Assembly: GCA_964629765.1 (NCBI GenBank)
Contig: CAZVTK010000002.1
Location: 80,610-144,609 of the forward strand
From: RCIO01 sp964629765
Lineage (GTDB): Bacteria; Pseudomonadota; Alphaproteobacteria; Rhizobiales; Rhizobiaceae
Reading direction: 5' to 3'
Length of the DNA stretch: 64,000 bases
Shown here: positions 16,362 to 24,956 of the stretch, piece by piece
Numbering within the stretch: the stretch's first letter is position 1
Layout: every line of letters begins with the position of its first letter
The notes under the pieces: generated by a model
Told to the model about the DNA's origin: nothing
The model's database searches: none
The model's input: only the letters and a program-made list of their open reading frames with translations
Translations under genes and position numbers: made by a program

Positions 16362-17483
16362 ATGGCGCAGCGCTGGCTGCCTGCGGTCTACATGCGCGGC
16401 GGCACCAGCCGCGCCCTGTTCTTCAACCGCGCCGACCTGCCGCCGCCCGGCGCCGGCGGCGACACCGCGGCCTGGGATGCGATCTTCCGCGCCGCGCTCG
16501 GCAGCCCCGACCCCAACAGGCGCCAGCTCGACGGCATGGGCGGCGGCATCACCTCGCTGTCGAAGATCGCCGTCATCGGTCCGCCCACGCGCGAGGGCGC
16601 CGACGTCGACTACACCTTTGCGCAGGTCGACGTGACGACGACCGCGGTCGGCTATCGCGGCAATTGCGGCAACATCTCCTCGGCCGTCGGCCCCTATGCG
16701 GTGAACGAGGGACTCGTCGTGCCGGACGGGCCGGCGGCGGATGTCGTCATCCACAACACCAACACCGGCAAGCTCATCCGCGCGCGCTTCGCCTGCGCCG
16801 ACGCCGAGGCGGCGGTCGAGGGCGACATGGCGCTCGACGGCGTGGCCGGGACCGGCGCGCCGGTGGAGCTGTCCTTCCTCGACCCCGCCGGCGCCGCGAC
16901 CGGCAAGCTGTTCCCGACCGGCCGCCGGGTCGACACGCTCGTCTTGCCGGACGGCGCGAGCGTCGCGGCGACGCTGCTCGATGTGTGCAATCCCGTGGCT
17001 TTCGTGCCCGCGGAAGCCTTCGGCCTCACGCTGTCGGAGAGCGCCGACGCGCTTGCCGCCGACGCCGGCCTGCTGGCCCGGCTGGAAGCGGTGCGCGCCG
17101 CGGCGGCCCACGCCATGGGCATGGTGGCCGACCCGCGGGATGCCTACACGCTGCTGCGCAACCTGCCGCTGGTCGCCATCGTCGGCCCGCCCGCCGACGG
17201 ACGCGCCCATGTCGCCACGCGCATGATCTCGTCCGGACAGCCGCACAAGGCCTCGCCGCTCACCGGCGGCATGTGCCTCGCCGCGGCGGCGCTGCTGCCG
17301 GGCACGCTGGTGCACGCCGTGTCGCGGCCCGCGGAGGCCGGCGCGCCGCTGACGATCGCGCATGCCTCGGGCCTTCTCGACGTCTCCGCGCGCGGCGATT
17401 TCACCGCCGCGGCGCCGACCGTCGAGGAGGCTGCGGTATTCCGCACGGCGCGGCGGCTGATGTCGGGAAGAGTTTACTTCTGA
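16362..17483 (+). CDS. PrpF-like isomerase (2-methylaconitate / 4-oxalomesaconate / methylitaconate family)
   Basis: Diaminopimelate-epimerase-fold isomerases that shift a C=C bond in unsaturated di- or tricarboxylates. The protein is 373 aa, slightly shorter than PrpF. It has MRGGTSRALFF at the N terminus, GMGGGITSLSKIAVI with Lys68, and GNCGNISSAVG (100-110) with Cys102, then SGQPHKASPLTGGMC near the C terminus. The alternatives are PrpF (2-methylaconitate), GalD (4-oxalomesaconate) and Mii (3-methylitaconate). ATG 16362 is used; a GTG at 16353 overlaps the preceding stop and is possible. Together with the PrpB/Dml-like lyase at 9065 it suggests a methyl-branched dicarboxylate in this pathway (inference). 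Confidence 0.82.
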   Translation: MAQRWLPAVYMRGGTSRALFFNRADLPPPGAGGDTAAWDAIFRAALGSPDPNRRQLDGMGGGITSLSKIAVIGPPTREGADVDYTFAQVDVTTTAVGYRGNCGNISSAVGPYAVNEGLVVPDGPAADVVIHNTNTGKLIRARFACADAEAAVEGDMALDGVAGTGAPVELSFLDPAGAATGKLFPTGRRVDTLVLPDGASVAATLLDVCNPVAFVPAEAFGLTLSESADALAADAGLLARLEAVRAAAAHAMGMVADPRDAYTLLRNLPLVAIVGPPADGRAHVATRMISSGQPHKASPLTGGMCLAAAALLPGTLVHAVSRPAEAGAPLTIAHASGLLDVSARGDFTAAAPTVEEAAVFRTARRLMSGRVYF

Positions 17484-17497
17484 ATAGCTTAGCTTGG

Positions 17498-17514
17498 AAA
17501 TGGTTCATGTATTG
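17498..17514. promoter_or_regulatory. FadR-type operator 6 (upstream of the GntR gene)
   Basis: AAATGGTTCATGTATTG: good left arm, degenerate right arm, 47 bases before the GntR start. A -35-like TTTACT lies at 17473-17478. A weak copy here would fit autoregulation. Confidence 0.6.
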
Positions 17515-17561
17515 ACAGTTTGGATGACCAGCCGGTATCGCGGGTGACCCAGGAGGCGCGC

Positions 17562-18305
17562 ATGCCCATCGGCAAGGACCGACCACCGATCGCCTACAAA
17601 CCCGTGCAGACCCGGCGCGCCTTCGAGGAGGTCACCGGCCAGATCCGCACGCAGATCGCCCGCGGCGCCTTGCGGCCGGGCGACAGGCTGCCGTCCGAGC
17701 GCGAGCTGGCCGAGCAGTTCAGCCTGTCGCGCAACACCGTGCGCGAGGCGCTGCGGGCGCTCGAGATCGCCGGCATCCTCGAACTGCGCAAGGGCGCGGC
17801 CGGCGGCGCCTTCGTGCGGGACGGCGAGGGCGACGCGGTCGTCTCCAGCTTCGCGGACCTCTTCTACCTCGGCAAGATCCAGCCCGCCCACCTTACCGAG
17901 GGCCGCCTGATCGTCGCCGTCGCCGTGACGCGGCTGGCGTGCCAGCGCGCCGACAAGGAAGACCTGCGCAAGCTGTCCGAGAACGTCAACGCCGCCCTCG
18001 CCGCCGCCGCCGCCGGCAACCTCGAGGAGCGCACGAAAATCAATCTCGAATTCCACCGGCTGCTGGCGCATTCCACGCGCAATCCGGTGCTCATCATCAT
18101 CACGGATGCGTTGCTGCAAATCCATCGGCAGATGCTGGAAGTCCTGCCGGCAGCGCCCAACAGCGCCGTGATGCCGTCGCGCAAGCGCCTCATCGGCTAT
18201 ATACTGGACCGCGACGAGGACCGCGCCGCCAACGAGATGGAAAGCAATCTGCGCGGCCTTCAGCAGCACTATCTCAACGAGGGCCTGTTCACCCGCGACG
18301 AGTAG
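17562..18305 (+). CDS. GntR family regulator, FadR/FCD subfamily
   Basis: Ligand-responsive DNA-binding protein, 247 aa. The N-terminal winged helix-turn-helix (about 19-85) includes GALRPGDRLPSERELAEQF and SRNTVREALRALE, the family recognition region; the all-helical FCD effector domain covers about 95-235. FadR-subfamily proteins bind TNGTNNNACNA, and TGGTNNNACCA-like repeats occur ten times in this window, one of them just upstream, so this is the best candidate for the regulator of the whole island. The start at ATG 17562 follows AGGAGG with short spacing; an earlier in-frame start would overlap the operator region. The effector is probably a CoA ester or acid of the pathway (inference). 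Confidence 0.9.
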   Translation: MPIGKDRPPIAYKPVQTRRAFEEVTGQIRTQIARGALRPGDRLPSERELAEQFSLSRNTVREALRALEIAGILELRKGAAGGAFVRDGEGDAVVSSFADLFYLGKIQPAHLTEGRLIVAVAVTRLACQRADKEDLRKLSENVNAALAAAAAGNLEERTKINLEFHRLLAHSTRNPVLIIITDALLQIHRQMLEVLPAAPNSAVMPSRKRLIGYILDRDEDRAANEMESNLRGLQQHYLNEGLFTRDE

Positions 18306-18314
18306 GCGGGTCGA

Positions 18315-18338
18315 GGCGCCGGCATCCTCGCCGGCGCC
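18315..18338 (+). terminator. Hairpin after the GntR gene
   Basis: GGCGCCGGC and its complement separated by 6 bases, 9 bases after the GntR stop. There is no U-tract, so it may be a weak terminator. Confidence 0.4.
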
Positions 18339-18349
18339 GGCGCATCCGC

Positions 18350-18391
18350 TTGACAGCCGGATGCTGCGACTCATAAATGGTTCAACCATTG
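18350..18391 (+). promoter_or_regulatory. Promoter with FadR-type operator 7 over the -10
   Basis: TTGACA at 18350-18355, 17-bp spacer, ATAAAT at 18373-18378; the operator AAATGGTTCAACCATTG (18375-18391, exact TGGTNNNACCA core) overlaps the -10 and start point. It drives the flavoprotein gene at 18421. It is the clearest example of the repression geometry repeated across the island. Confidence 0.8.
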
Positions 18392-18420
18392 ATGATATTG
18401 AAGACATCCGGGCAGGCTCG

Positions 18421-19800
18421 ATGGACGCGGACGTGGTGGTAGTCGGGGGCGGCCTCGCGGGCCTTGCGGCGGCAACGCGCGCCCGCGAGCTCGGCGCCCG
18501 GGTGCTGCTTCTCGAGCAGGGCAGGGGCGAGCGTTATCCCTGCAATTCGCGCTATTCGGGCGGCATGTTCCACCTCGACTATCACGACGTCGGGCTGCCG
18601 CCGGCCGAGCTGGCGGCATCGCTGCTGCGGCGCGCGCCGGCCGACGTGAACCGCCCGGTGATCGAGGCGATCGCATACCGCATCCTCGAAGCGATCGAGT
18701 GGCTGCGCGAAAAAGGCCAGGCGAAGTTCTTCCGCGTCGGCCCGGCGCCCTACGAGAAATGGGTGATGGCCCCGCCGCGCCCGCCGAAGGCGAAGCTCGA
18801 CTGGCCCGGCCGCGGGCCCGATCAGGTTCTGCGCCGGCTGGCCGGATCGCTCGTCGCGGCGGGCGCGATGCGCACCGGCTCGCGCGTCGTCGGCGTCGGC
18901 GCCGAAGACGGCCGCTACCGCGTGCGCGTGGCGGCGGAGGGCGCCGAGACGGAGATCGGCGCGCGCAGCGTCATCTTCGCCGACGGCGGCTTCCAGGCCA
19001 ATGACGGGCTGCTGCGCGGCCACGCCTTCCCCGCGCCGGACAAGGTGTTGCAGCGCAATGCCGGCAGCGGCATCGGCACGTCCGTCCAGATCGCCGCCGG
19101 CCTCGGCGCCGCCGTGTCGGAGCTGCGCAGCTTCTACGGCCATCTGGTGGCGCGGCGGGCGCTGGAGACGGACGAGCTGTGGCCCTACCCGATGATCGAC
19201 GGGCTGGCCAAGGCCGGCATCATGGTCGACCGGACGGGCGGGCGCCTCGTCGCCGAGGGCGGCACCGGCGTCTATTTCGCCAATGCCGTGGCGCGGCGCG
19301 CGGATCCGCTGGACTGCTCGGCGATCTTCGACGACCTCACCTGGCGCACGGTCGGCCGCGAGACGCGCGTGCCGCCGAATCCTGTGCTCACCAACCATGG
19401 CGGCGAGCTGTTCAGCGCCGGCTCCCTCGACGAGCTTGCACGGCTGGCCGGCATCGACCCCGCCGGCCTCGCCGCCACGGTGGGCGCCTTCAACCGCGAG
19501 ATTGCCGAGGGCCGCTCGAAGGCCCGGCCGATCGCCGCCGCGCCCTTCCATGCCGTGCCGGTCTGCGCCGGCATCACCTACACGATGGGCGGCCTCGTCG
19601 TCGACACCGGGGCGAACGTCCTCTCCGCGTCTGGCGCGCCCATGGCCGGCCTCTTCGCCGCGGGCGCGGCCGCAGGCGGCATCGAGGGCGGCGAGAAGAG
19701 CTTCTACATCGGGGGGCTGTGCAAGGCCCTCGCGCTCGGCATGATCAGCGGCGAGAGCGCCGCCCGTTTCGCCGCCTCGGACGGCGAGCGTCAGCAGTGA
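18421..19800 (+). CDS. FAD-dependent oxidoreductase, fumarate reductase/tricarballylate dehydrogenase-like
   Basis: Flavoprotein of 459 aa in the FAD_binding_2 family, whose members desaturate or reduce carboxylic acids or ketosteroids (TcuA, fumarate reductase, 3-ketosteroid dehydrogenase). The N terminus DVVVVGGGLAGLAAA binds FAD; FADGGFQAN and the C-terminal GGLVVDTGANVLSASG, then GLFAAGAAAGG complete the fold. I chose ATG 18421: an in-frame ATG at 18361 would place the promoter and operator inside the gene. It lacks a signal peptide, so it is cytoplasmic. The small membrane protein that follows may anchor it, as TcuB-like partners do, but that is inference. Substrate unknown. Confidence 0.82.
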   Translation: MDADVVVVGGGLAGLAAATRARELGARVLLLEQGRGERYPCNSRYSGGMFHLDYHDVGLPPAELAASLLRRAPADVNRPVIEAIAYRILEAIEWLREKGQAKFFRVGPAPYEKWVMAPPRPPKAKLDWPGRGPDQVLRRLAGSLVAAGAMRTGSRVVGVGAEDGRYRVRVAAEGAETEIGARSVIFADGGFQANDGLLRGHAFPAPDKVLQRNAGSGIGTSVQIAAGLGAAVSELRSFYGHLVARRALETDELWPYPMIDGLAKAGIMVDRTGGRLVAEGGTGVYFANAVARRADPLDCSAIFDDLTWRTVGRETRVPPNPVLTNHGGELFSAGSLDELARLAGIDPAGLAATVGAFNREIAEGRSKARPIAAAPFHAVPVCAGITYTMGGLVVDTGANVLSASGAPMAGLFAAGAAAGGIEGGEKSFYIGGLCKALALGMISGESAARFAASDGERQQ

Positions 19801-19810
19801 CAGGAGGACA

Positions 19811-20059
19811 ATGATGGCGCCGCGAGACCAGGACCCGGCAGACCGCTATTCCACGCTCATGATGCTTGTGCGCCTGCGGCCGGTGCTGCCGGCAGCGGCG
19901 GCGGTGCTCGTGCTCGCCGCCTTCGCCTGGGCCGCCTATGCGTGCGCGCAGCCTCTGTGGCTGGTGCCCGGCGTCGTTGCCGGAGCCATCGTCTTCGTGG
20001 CGATGCGCGCGCTCGTCGAGCTTCTGGAACTGGTCACCGACCTGCTGGTCCCCCGCTGA
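19811..20059 (+). CDS. Small two-helix membrane protein
   Basis: 82 aa, not recognised. Two strongly hydrophobic stretches (about 26-45 and 52-70) predict two membrane helices joined by a short loop, with an acidic, hydrophilic N terminus (APRDQDPADR). AGGAGG lies a few bases upstream of the double ATG at 19811-19816. It starts 10 bases after the flavoprotein stop, so they form a two-gene unit. Possible roles are a membrane anchor or electron-transfer helper for the flavoprotein. Confidence 0.65.
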   Translation: MMAPRDQDPADRYSTLMMLVRLRPVLPAAAAVLVLAAFAWAAYACAQPLWLVPGVVAGAIVFVAMRALVELLELVTDLLVPR

Positions 20060-20067
20060 GGCGCGCA

Positions 20068-20088
20068 GCCCGGAGACGATCTCCGGGC
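20068..20088. terminator. Hairpin between convergent genes
   Basis: GCCCGGAGA, CGA loop, TCTCCGGGC: perfect 9-bp arms, just after the small membrane protein stop. A second short dyad (GGACCCGCTC/GAGCGGGTCC) overlaps the stop of the SDR gene at 20108. Confidence 0.5.
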
Positions 20089-20107
20089 CGTGCGGCGGCG
20101 GACCCGC

Positions 20108-21031
20108 TCAGAGCGGGTCCCAGGTGATCAGCTCGACGCTCGACTGCATCGACACCAGGCTGCTGCGCAGCGCCGGCATGGCCACCTCGGCGATGGTCCG
20201 CGGCGTCCACCCGTCGGAGAGCTGTACGCTGCGGATGATGCGGCTCTGGTTGAACAGGTAGATCTCGTTCAGCCGCGTGCCGAATATCTGCCCCGTCACG
20301 TCGCTCGCCGCGTCGGAGCCGAGATAGACGGCCAGCGGCGCGTTCTTGTCCGGCGTCGCCTTCTGCAGCTTGGCCACCAGCGCCGCCTTCTCCTCCGTGT
20401 CGGTGGGGATGGAGCTCGTCATGCGGCCCCAGGCGAAGGGCGAGATGCAGTTCGACCGCACATTGTAGCGCTTCATGTCGAGGGCGATGCAGCGCGACAG
20501 CCCGACGATGCCGGCCTTGGCCGCGCCGTAGTTGGCCTGGCCGACATTGCCGGCCAGCCCGGTGCCGCTGGTCATGTGGATGTAGGAGCCGGACTGCTGC
20601 TTGCGGAAATGCTCCGCCGCCGCGCGGCTGACGAAGAAGCTGCCGTTGAGGTGGACGTTGATCACCGCCAGCCAGTCTTCCGGCGTCAGCTTGTGGAAGA
20701 TGGCGTCGCGCAGGATGCCGGCATTGTTGGCCACGATGTCGACGCGGCCGAAATTGTCGAGCGCGGCCTGGACGATCCGGTCGGCGCTAGCGGGATCGCT
20801 GACGCTGTCTGTGTTCGCCACGGCCTCGCCGCCCGCCGCGCGGATCTCGCCTGCCGTCTGCTCGGCCGGCGTGCCGGAACCGCCTTCCCCGCTCAGCGAA
20901 ACGCCGATATCGTTGACGACCACCTTCGCGCCGGCCTGCGCCATCGCCGTGGCGATGGCCTTGCCGATGCCGCTCCCGGCGCCGGTCACCACCGCCACCT
21001 TCCCTTCCAGCAACCTGCCGCTCTCCGTCAT
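20108..21031 (-). CDS. SDR dehydrogenase, 17-beta-HSD4/hydroxyacyl-CoA type
   Basis: NAD(P)-dependent dehydrogenase, 307 aa from ATG 21031. Full SDR catalytic set: TGAGSGIG for cofactor, NNAG, the Ser in HMTSG, and YGAAK with Tyr and Lys. The insert VVVNDIGVSLSGEGGS is typical of the multifunctional-enzyme type-2 and 17-beta-HSD4 group that oxidises 3-hydroxyacyl-CoA. An ATG at 21070 is in frame but directly abuts the operator and lacks a ribosome site, whereas 21031 is preceded by GGACGGAAAC. It is divergent from the thiolase-like operon. A beta-hydroxyacyl-CoA role fits the neighbours. Confidence 0.85.
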   Translation of the reverse strand: MTESGRLLEGKVAVVTGAGSGIGKAIATAMAQAGAKVVVNDIGVSLSGEGGSGTPAEQTAGEIRAAGGEAVANTDSVSDPASADRIVQAALDNFGRVDIVANNAGILRDAIFHKLTPEDWLAVINVHLNGSFFVSRAAAEHFRKQQSGSYIHMTSGTGLAGNVGQANYGAAKAGIVGLSRCIALDMKRYNVRSNCISPFAWGRMTSSIPTDTEEKAALVAKLQKATPDKNAPLAVYLGSDAASDVTGQIFGTRLNEIYLFNQSRIIRSVQLSDGWTPRTIAEVAMPALRSSLVSMQSSVELITWDPL

Positions 21032-21075
21032 GTTTCCGTCCAACCTTCCATCATCGATCGCGTGGCTCATATTGT

Positions 21076-21092
21076 CATTGGATCAACCATTG
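21076..21092. promoter_or_regulatory. FadR-type operator 8 (SDR/thiolase divergent promoter)
   Basis: CATTGGATCAACCATTG. On the plus strand it overlaps TTGACA (21090-21095), which with a 17-bp spacer leads to GTTATG at 21113-21118, the likely promoter of the thiolase-like operon. On the minus strand it is 45 bp upstream of the SDR start. Confidence 0.7.
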
Positions 21093-21206
21093 ACATCAGC
21101 ACCTTAATGAAGGTTATGTGCCGGCGAAAGTGGCGAACCGCAATTTTCCGATCGGCGCTGGCCGCTCCCCGCGGCGATGGTGACACGAGAAAGGAAGAAC
21201 CAGTCA

Positions 21207-22361
21207 ATGAGCAGAAAAGCCGCGGCCTACATCGCCGGCGCATACGAGCATCCGACCCGGCACGCGGTCGACAAGTCGGTCGCGCAACTGCATGCCGAGG
21301 TCGCGGTCGGCGCGCTGGCCGATGCGGGCCTCGGCCTGCGCGACGTCGACGCCTATTACTGCGCCAAGGCGCCCGGCTTCGGCCCGCTCTCGATGCTCGA
21401 CTATCTCGGCCTGCGGGCCCGCCAGATCGACACCACCGAGACCGGCGGCTCCTCCTATCTGGTGCATGTGCGCCACGCCGCGCAGGCCATCGCCGCCGGC
21501 CAGTGCAACGTCGCGCTGATCACGCTCGCGGGCCGGCCGCGCGCCGAGGGCATGACCATGGTGAAGCCCGACTTCACCGGCCCGGAGGACGGCTTCGAGT
21601 CGCCCTACCGGCCGATCGTCGCCAACATCTACGGCCTCGCGGCCATGCGTCACATGTACGAGTTCGGCACCACCAGCGAGCAGCTCGCCTGGATCCGCGT
21701 CGCCGCCTCGCACCATGCCAGCCACAACCCCAACGCCATGATGCGCGACATCGTCACCGTCGAGGACGTCGTCAACTCGCCGCTCATCGCCGACCCGCTG
21801 CACCGGCTCGATTCCTGCGTGATCTCCGACGGCGGCGGCGCGCTGGTCGTCGTCAGCCCGGAGATCGCGAAAAGCCTGAAGCGGCCGCTGGTCAAGGTGA
21901 TCGGCACCGGCGAGGCGGTGAAGCACATGGATGGCGGCAAGGCCGACATGACATATTCCGGCGCGGTCTGGTCCGGCGCGGACGCCTATGCAGAGGCGCG
22001 CGTGACCCCGCAGGACATCAAGTACATCTCCATCTACGACAGCTTCACCATCACGGCGCTGATCGCCATCGAGGATCTCGGCTTCTGCGCCAAGGGCGAG
22101 GGCGGCCGCTTCGTCTCCGACGGCAACCTGATCTCCGGCGTCGGCAAGCTGCCGTTCAACACCGACGGCGGCGGCCTGTGCAACAACCACCCGTCCAATC
22201 GCGGCGGCATGACCAAGGTCATCGAGGCGGTGCGGCAGCTCCGCGGCGAGGCGCACCCGGCAGTCCAGGTGAAGAACTGCGACCTCGCGCTGGCGCACGG
22301 CACCGGCGGCTGGATCTCGACGCGCCACGGCAGCGCCACGCTCATCATGGAAAGGGAATGA
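21207..22361 (+). CDS. SCP2/lipid-transfer-type thiolase homologue without the nucleophilic cysteine (likely retro-aldolase)
   Basis: 384-aa thiolase-fold protein of the SCP-x/Ltp group. The position of the acyl-binding cysteine reads TETGGSSYL (residues about 78-85), so Cys is replaced by Gly. The later conserved parts remain: YDSFTITAL, NTDGGGLCNNHPS and LAHGTGG with His364. Cys-less members such as Ltp2 work as aldol lyases on beta-hydroxyacyl-CoA together with a DUF35 protein, and a DUF35 gene follows here immediately. The start has AAGGAAG upstream. Predicted reaction: cleavage of an alpha-methyl-beta-hydroxyacyl-CoA to a ketone or aldehyde plus propionyl-CoA (inference). Confidence 0.85.
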   Translation: MSRKAAAYIAGAYEHPTRHAVDKSVAQLHAEVAVGALADAGLGLRDVDAYYCAKAPGFGPLSMLDYLGLRARQIDTTETGGSSYLVHVRHAAQAIAAGQCNVALITLAGRPRAEGMTMVKPDFTGPEDGFESPYRPIVANIYGLAAMRHMYEFGTTSEQLAWIRVAASHHASHNPNAMMRDIVTVEDVVNSPLIADPLHRLDSCVISDGGGALVVVSPEIAKSLKRPLVKVIGTGEAVKHMDGGKADMTYSGAVWSGADAYAEARVTPQDIKYISIYDSFTITALIAIEDLGFCAKGEGGRFVSDGNLISGVGKLPFNTDGGGLCNNHPSNRGGMTKVIEAVRQLRGEAHPAVQVKNCDLALAHGTGGWISTRHGSATLIMERE

Positions 22362-22363
22362 CG

Positions 22364-22762
22364 ATGACGGAAGCGATGACCTGCCCCGCCCCGGACATCA
22401 ATCCCGAGACCGAGCCGTTCTGGAGCGCCGCCCGCGAGGGCGTGCTGCTGCACGGGCGCTGCCGCGCCTGCGGCGAGGCGCACTACTATCCGCGCCGCAT
22501 CTGCCCGCATTGCGGCTCGACCGAGGTCGACTGGGCGCCCGCATCGGGCAAGGGCGAGATCTACAGCTACAGCGTGCTGCGGCGCACCAGGACGCCCTAC
22601 GCGCTCGCCTGGGTGAGGCTGGCGGAGGGCGTCGGCCTGATGACCAACATCGTCGAGTGCGACCTCGACCGCCTCGCCATCGGCCAGCCGGTGGAACTGG
22701 TCTTCGTCGAGTCGGAATCCGGCCAGCCCGTGCCGATGTTCCGGCCCGCCGGCGCGCAGTAG
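22364..22762 (+). CDS. DUF35 / OB-fold zinc-ribbon partner protein
   Basis: 132-aa protein with a rubredoxin-like zinc ribbon (Cys33, Cys36, Cys47, Cys50) followed by an OB fold, the DUF35 architecture. Such proteins bind acyl-CoA and pair with SCP-x thiolases or Ltp-type aldolases, as ChsH2-DUF35 does with Ltp2. Position agrees: it begins 2 bases after the thiolase-like stop. ATG 22364 has AAAGGG at good spacing; an ATG at 22358 overlapping the previous stop is also in frame. Required partner of the upstream gene is the best reading. Confidence 0.88.
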   Translation: MTEAMTCPAPDINPETEPFWSAAREGVLLHGRCRACGEAHYYPRRICPHCGSTEVDWAPASGKGEIYSYSVLRRTRTPYALAWVRLAEGVGLMTNIVECDLDRLAIGQPVELVFVESESGQPVPMFRPAGAQ

Positions 22763-22778
22763 GTTCGGGAGGTCCGAC

Positions 22779-24944
22779 ATGGGGAGCGCAGCGCGGTCCG
22801 TCTATCGCCACGCCGATCTCGTTCGGCTGCTTCATCCGCGATCCGTCGCCATCGTCGGCGCCTCGCCGCGCCCGGGCTCGTTCGGCCAGCGTCTGGAAGC
22901 CAACCTCGCCGGCTTCGACGGCGAGGTGCTGCTGGTCAACGGCAAGTACGACCGCATCGGCGAGCGGGCCTGCCATCCGTCGCTGAAAGCGCTTCCCGCC
23001 GTGCCGGACTGCGTGGTCATCGCCACCAGCCGCGACGCGGTGGAGCCGGTGCTGCGCGAGGCCATCGAGGTTGGCGCCGGCGGCGCCATCGTCTTCGCCT
23101 CGGGCTATTCCGAGACCGGCAAGGCCGAGTCCGAGCGCATGCAGCGCGATCTGGCGCGCATCGCCGCCGAAAGCGGGGTGCGGCTCGTCGGGCCGAACTG
23201 CATCGGCCTCTCGAACTTCGTCGTCCAGGCCAACATGACCTTCGGCCCGGTGCCGCAAGGCTCGCGTCCGCGCTCGCCCTCGATCGGCATCGTCAGCCAG
23301 TCCGGCGCGGTCGGCCAGGGCCTGATGCAGGCCATCGAGCACGGAACCTCGATCAGCCATGTGCTGACCTCCGGCAACTCGGCCGATGTCGACGTTGCCG
23401 ATCTCGTCAGCTACCTCGCCGACGATCCCGCATGCGAGGCCATAGCCTGCGTGTTCGAGGGGCTGCGCGAGCCGCTGCGCATGGTCGAGGCGGCGGGGAT
23501 CGCGCGCGCAGCCGGCAAGCCGCTGATCATCTACAAGATGGCCACGGGCGAGAGCGGCGCTGCCGCGGCCATGTCGCATACCGGTTCGCTTGCCGGCTCG
23601 GACCGCGCCTACCAGGCCGCTTTCCGGCAAGCCGGCGCGATGGTCGTCGAGCGCATCGAGGATCTCGTCGAGACCGCGACCTTCTTCGCCAAGGCGCCGC
23701 GCCCGGCGGCGGCCGGCGCGGCGGTCGTGTCCACCTCGGGCGGCGGCGCGGTCATCTGCGCCGACAAGGCCGAGATCCACGGCGTCGACCTGCCGCAGCC
23801 CGGCCCGGAGGCGGAAGCTGTGCTGAAGGCGCGCATTCCCGATTTCGGCTCGCACCGCAACCCCTGCGATATCACCGCCCAGGTGCTCAACGATCCGGAG
23901 TCTCTGTCGGCCTGCATGAACGCGCTGATGGGCGATCCCGCCTTCGGTGTGGTCGTGCATCCGCATCCCGTCGCCTATGCGGCGGCGACGCCGCGCATCG
24001 CCGCGCTGGGCGAAACCGCCGCGCGCCACGGCAAGTTCGCCTGCGTCGTCTGGATGAACCAGTGGCTCGAGGGGCCCGGCGCGCGCGAGGCCGAAACCAA
24101 CCCCAAGGTCGCGCTGTTCCGCTCGATGGACAGTTGCTTCAACGCGATCGCCGAATGGAACCGCCGCGAGGCGGCCCGCGGCCGGCCCGCTGACGCGCCG
24201 GTGGCCGTCGCCGGCGACGTGCGCGCGGCGGCGCGCCGGCAGGTTGCGCACGCCTCCGCGCCGGTGCTGACCGAGAAGGTCGCCAAGCCGATCCTCGCCT
24301 CCTACGGCGTGCCGGTGGTCGGCGAGCGGCTGGTCGCCTCGGTCGAGGAGGCGGTCGCGGCCGCCGCGGCGCTGGGCTACCCGCTGGCGGTCAAGGTCGA
24401 GAGCAAGCGCATCCCGCACAAGACCGACGCGGGCGTCGTCAGGCTCTCCATCCGCGGCGAGGCGGAGCTGCGCGAGGCCCACGCCGCCGTGATGGCCAAT
24501 GCGCTCAAGGTCGCGTCCGCCGCCGACATAGACGGCGTGCTGGTGCAGCCGATGGCGCCGCCGGGCGTCGAGATCATGATCGGCGGCCGCGTCGACCCGC
24601 TGTTCGGCCCGCTGGTCGTGGTCGGCATCGGCGGCGTGATGGTGGAGCTGCTGAAGGACACCGCGCTGGCGCTCGCGCCCGTCGGCGCGCGCGACGCGGC
24701 CGACATGATCCGCGGCCTGCGCCACGCGCGGCTGCTGTCCGGCTTCCGGGGCACCGCGCCGGTGGATGTCGAGGCGCTCGCGCAGATCGTCGCGCGCGTC
24801 TCGTCCTTCATCGCCGACACCGCCGATCTGATCGAGGAGATCGACATCAACCCGCTGATCTGCGCGGGCAATTCCATCGTGGCGGTCGATGCGCTGATCG
24901 TGCGCAGGGACGCGGCCGCGGAAGGCCGCGCGACGGCCGCCTGA
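22779..24944 (+). CDS. ADP-forming acyl-CoA synthetase (acetyl-CoA synthetase, ADP-forming type)
   Basis: Makes acyl-CoA from acid, CoA and ATP through a phosphohistidine, or runs in reverse to make ATP. 721 aa single chain with order CoA-binding (about 12-150, SVAIVGASPRPGSFG), succinyl-CoA-ligase-like domain with the phosphorylated His267 in MSHTGSLAG, then C-terminal ATP-grasp (about 500-715, ending EEIDINPLI). GGGAGG precedes the start. It lies between the DUF35 gene and the ACAD pair in one operon. It could activate the substrate or recover energy from a released acyl-CoA. Confidence 0.9.
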   Translation: MGSAARSVYRHADLVRLLHPRSVAIVGASPRPGSFGQRLEANLAGFDGEVLLVNGKYDRIGERACHPSLKALPAVPDCVVIATSRDAVEPVLREAIEVGAGGAIVFASGYSETGKAESERMQRDLARIAAESGVRLVGPNCIGLSNFVVQANMTFGPVPQGSRPRSPSIGIVSQSGAVGQGLMQAIEHGTSISHVLTSGNSADVDVADLVSYLADDPACEAIACVFEGLREPLRMVEAAGIARAAGKPLIIYKMATGESGAAAAMSHTGSLAGSDRAYQAAFRQAGAMVVERIEDLVETATFFAKAPRPAAAGAAVVSTSGGGAVICADKAEIHGVDLPQPGPEAEAVLKARIPDFGSHRNPCDITAQVLNDPESLSACMNALMGDPAFGVVVHPHPVAYAAATPRIAALGETAARHGKFACVVWMNQWLEGPGAREAETNPKVALFRSMDSCFNAIAEWNRREAARGRPADAPVAVAGDVRAAARRQVAHASAPVLTEKVAKPILASYGVPVVGERLVASVEEAVAAAAALGYPLAVKVESKRIPHKTDAGVVRLSIRGEAELREAHAAVMANALKVASAADIDGVLVQPMAPPGVEIMIGGRVDPLFGPLVVVGIGGVMVELLKDTALALAPVGARDAADMIRGLRHARLLSGFRGTAPVDVEALAQIVARVSSFIADTADLIEEIDINPLICAGNSIVAVDALIVRRDAAAEGRATAA

Positions 24945-24956
24945 CAACCGGAGCGA

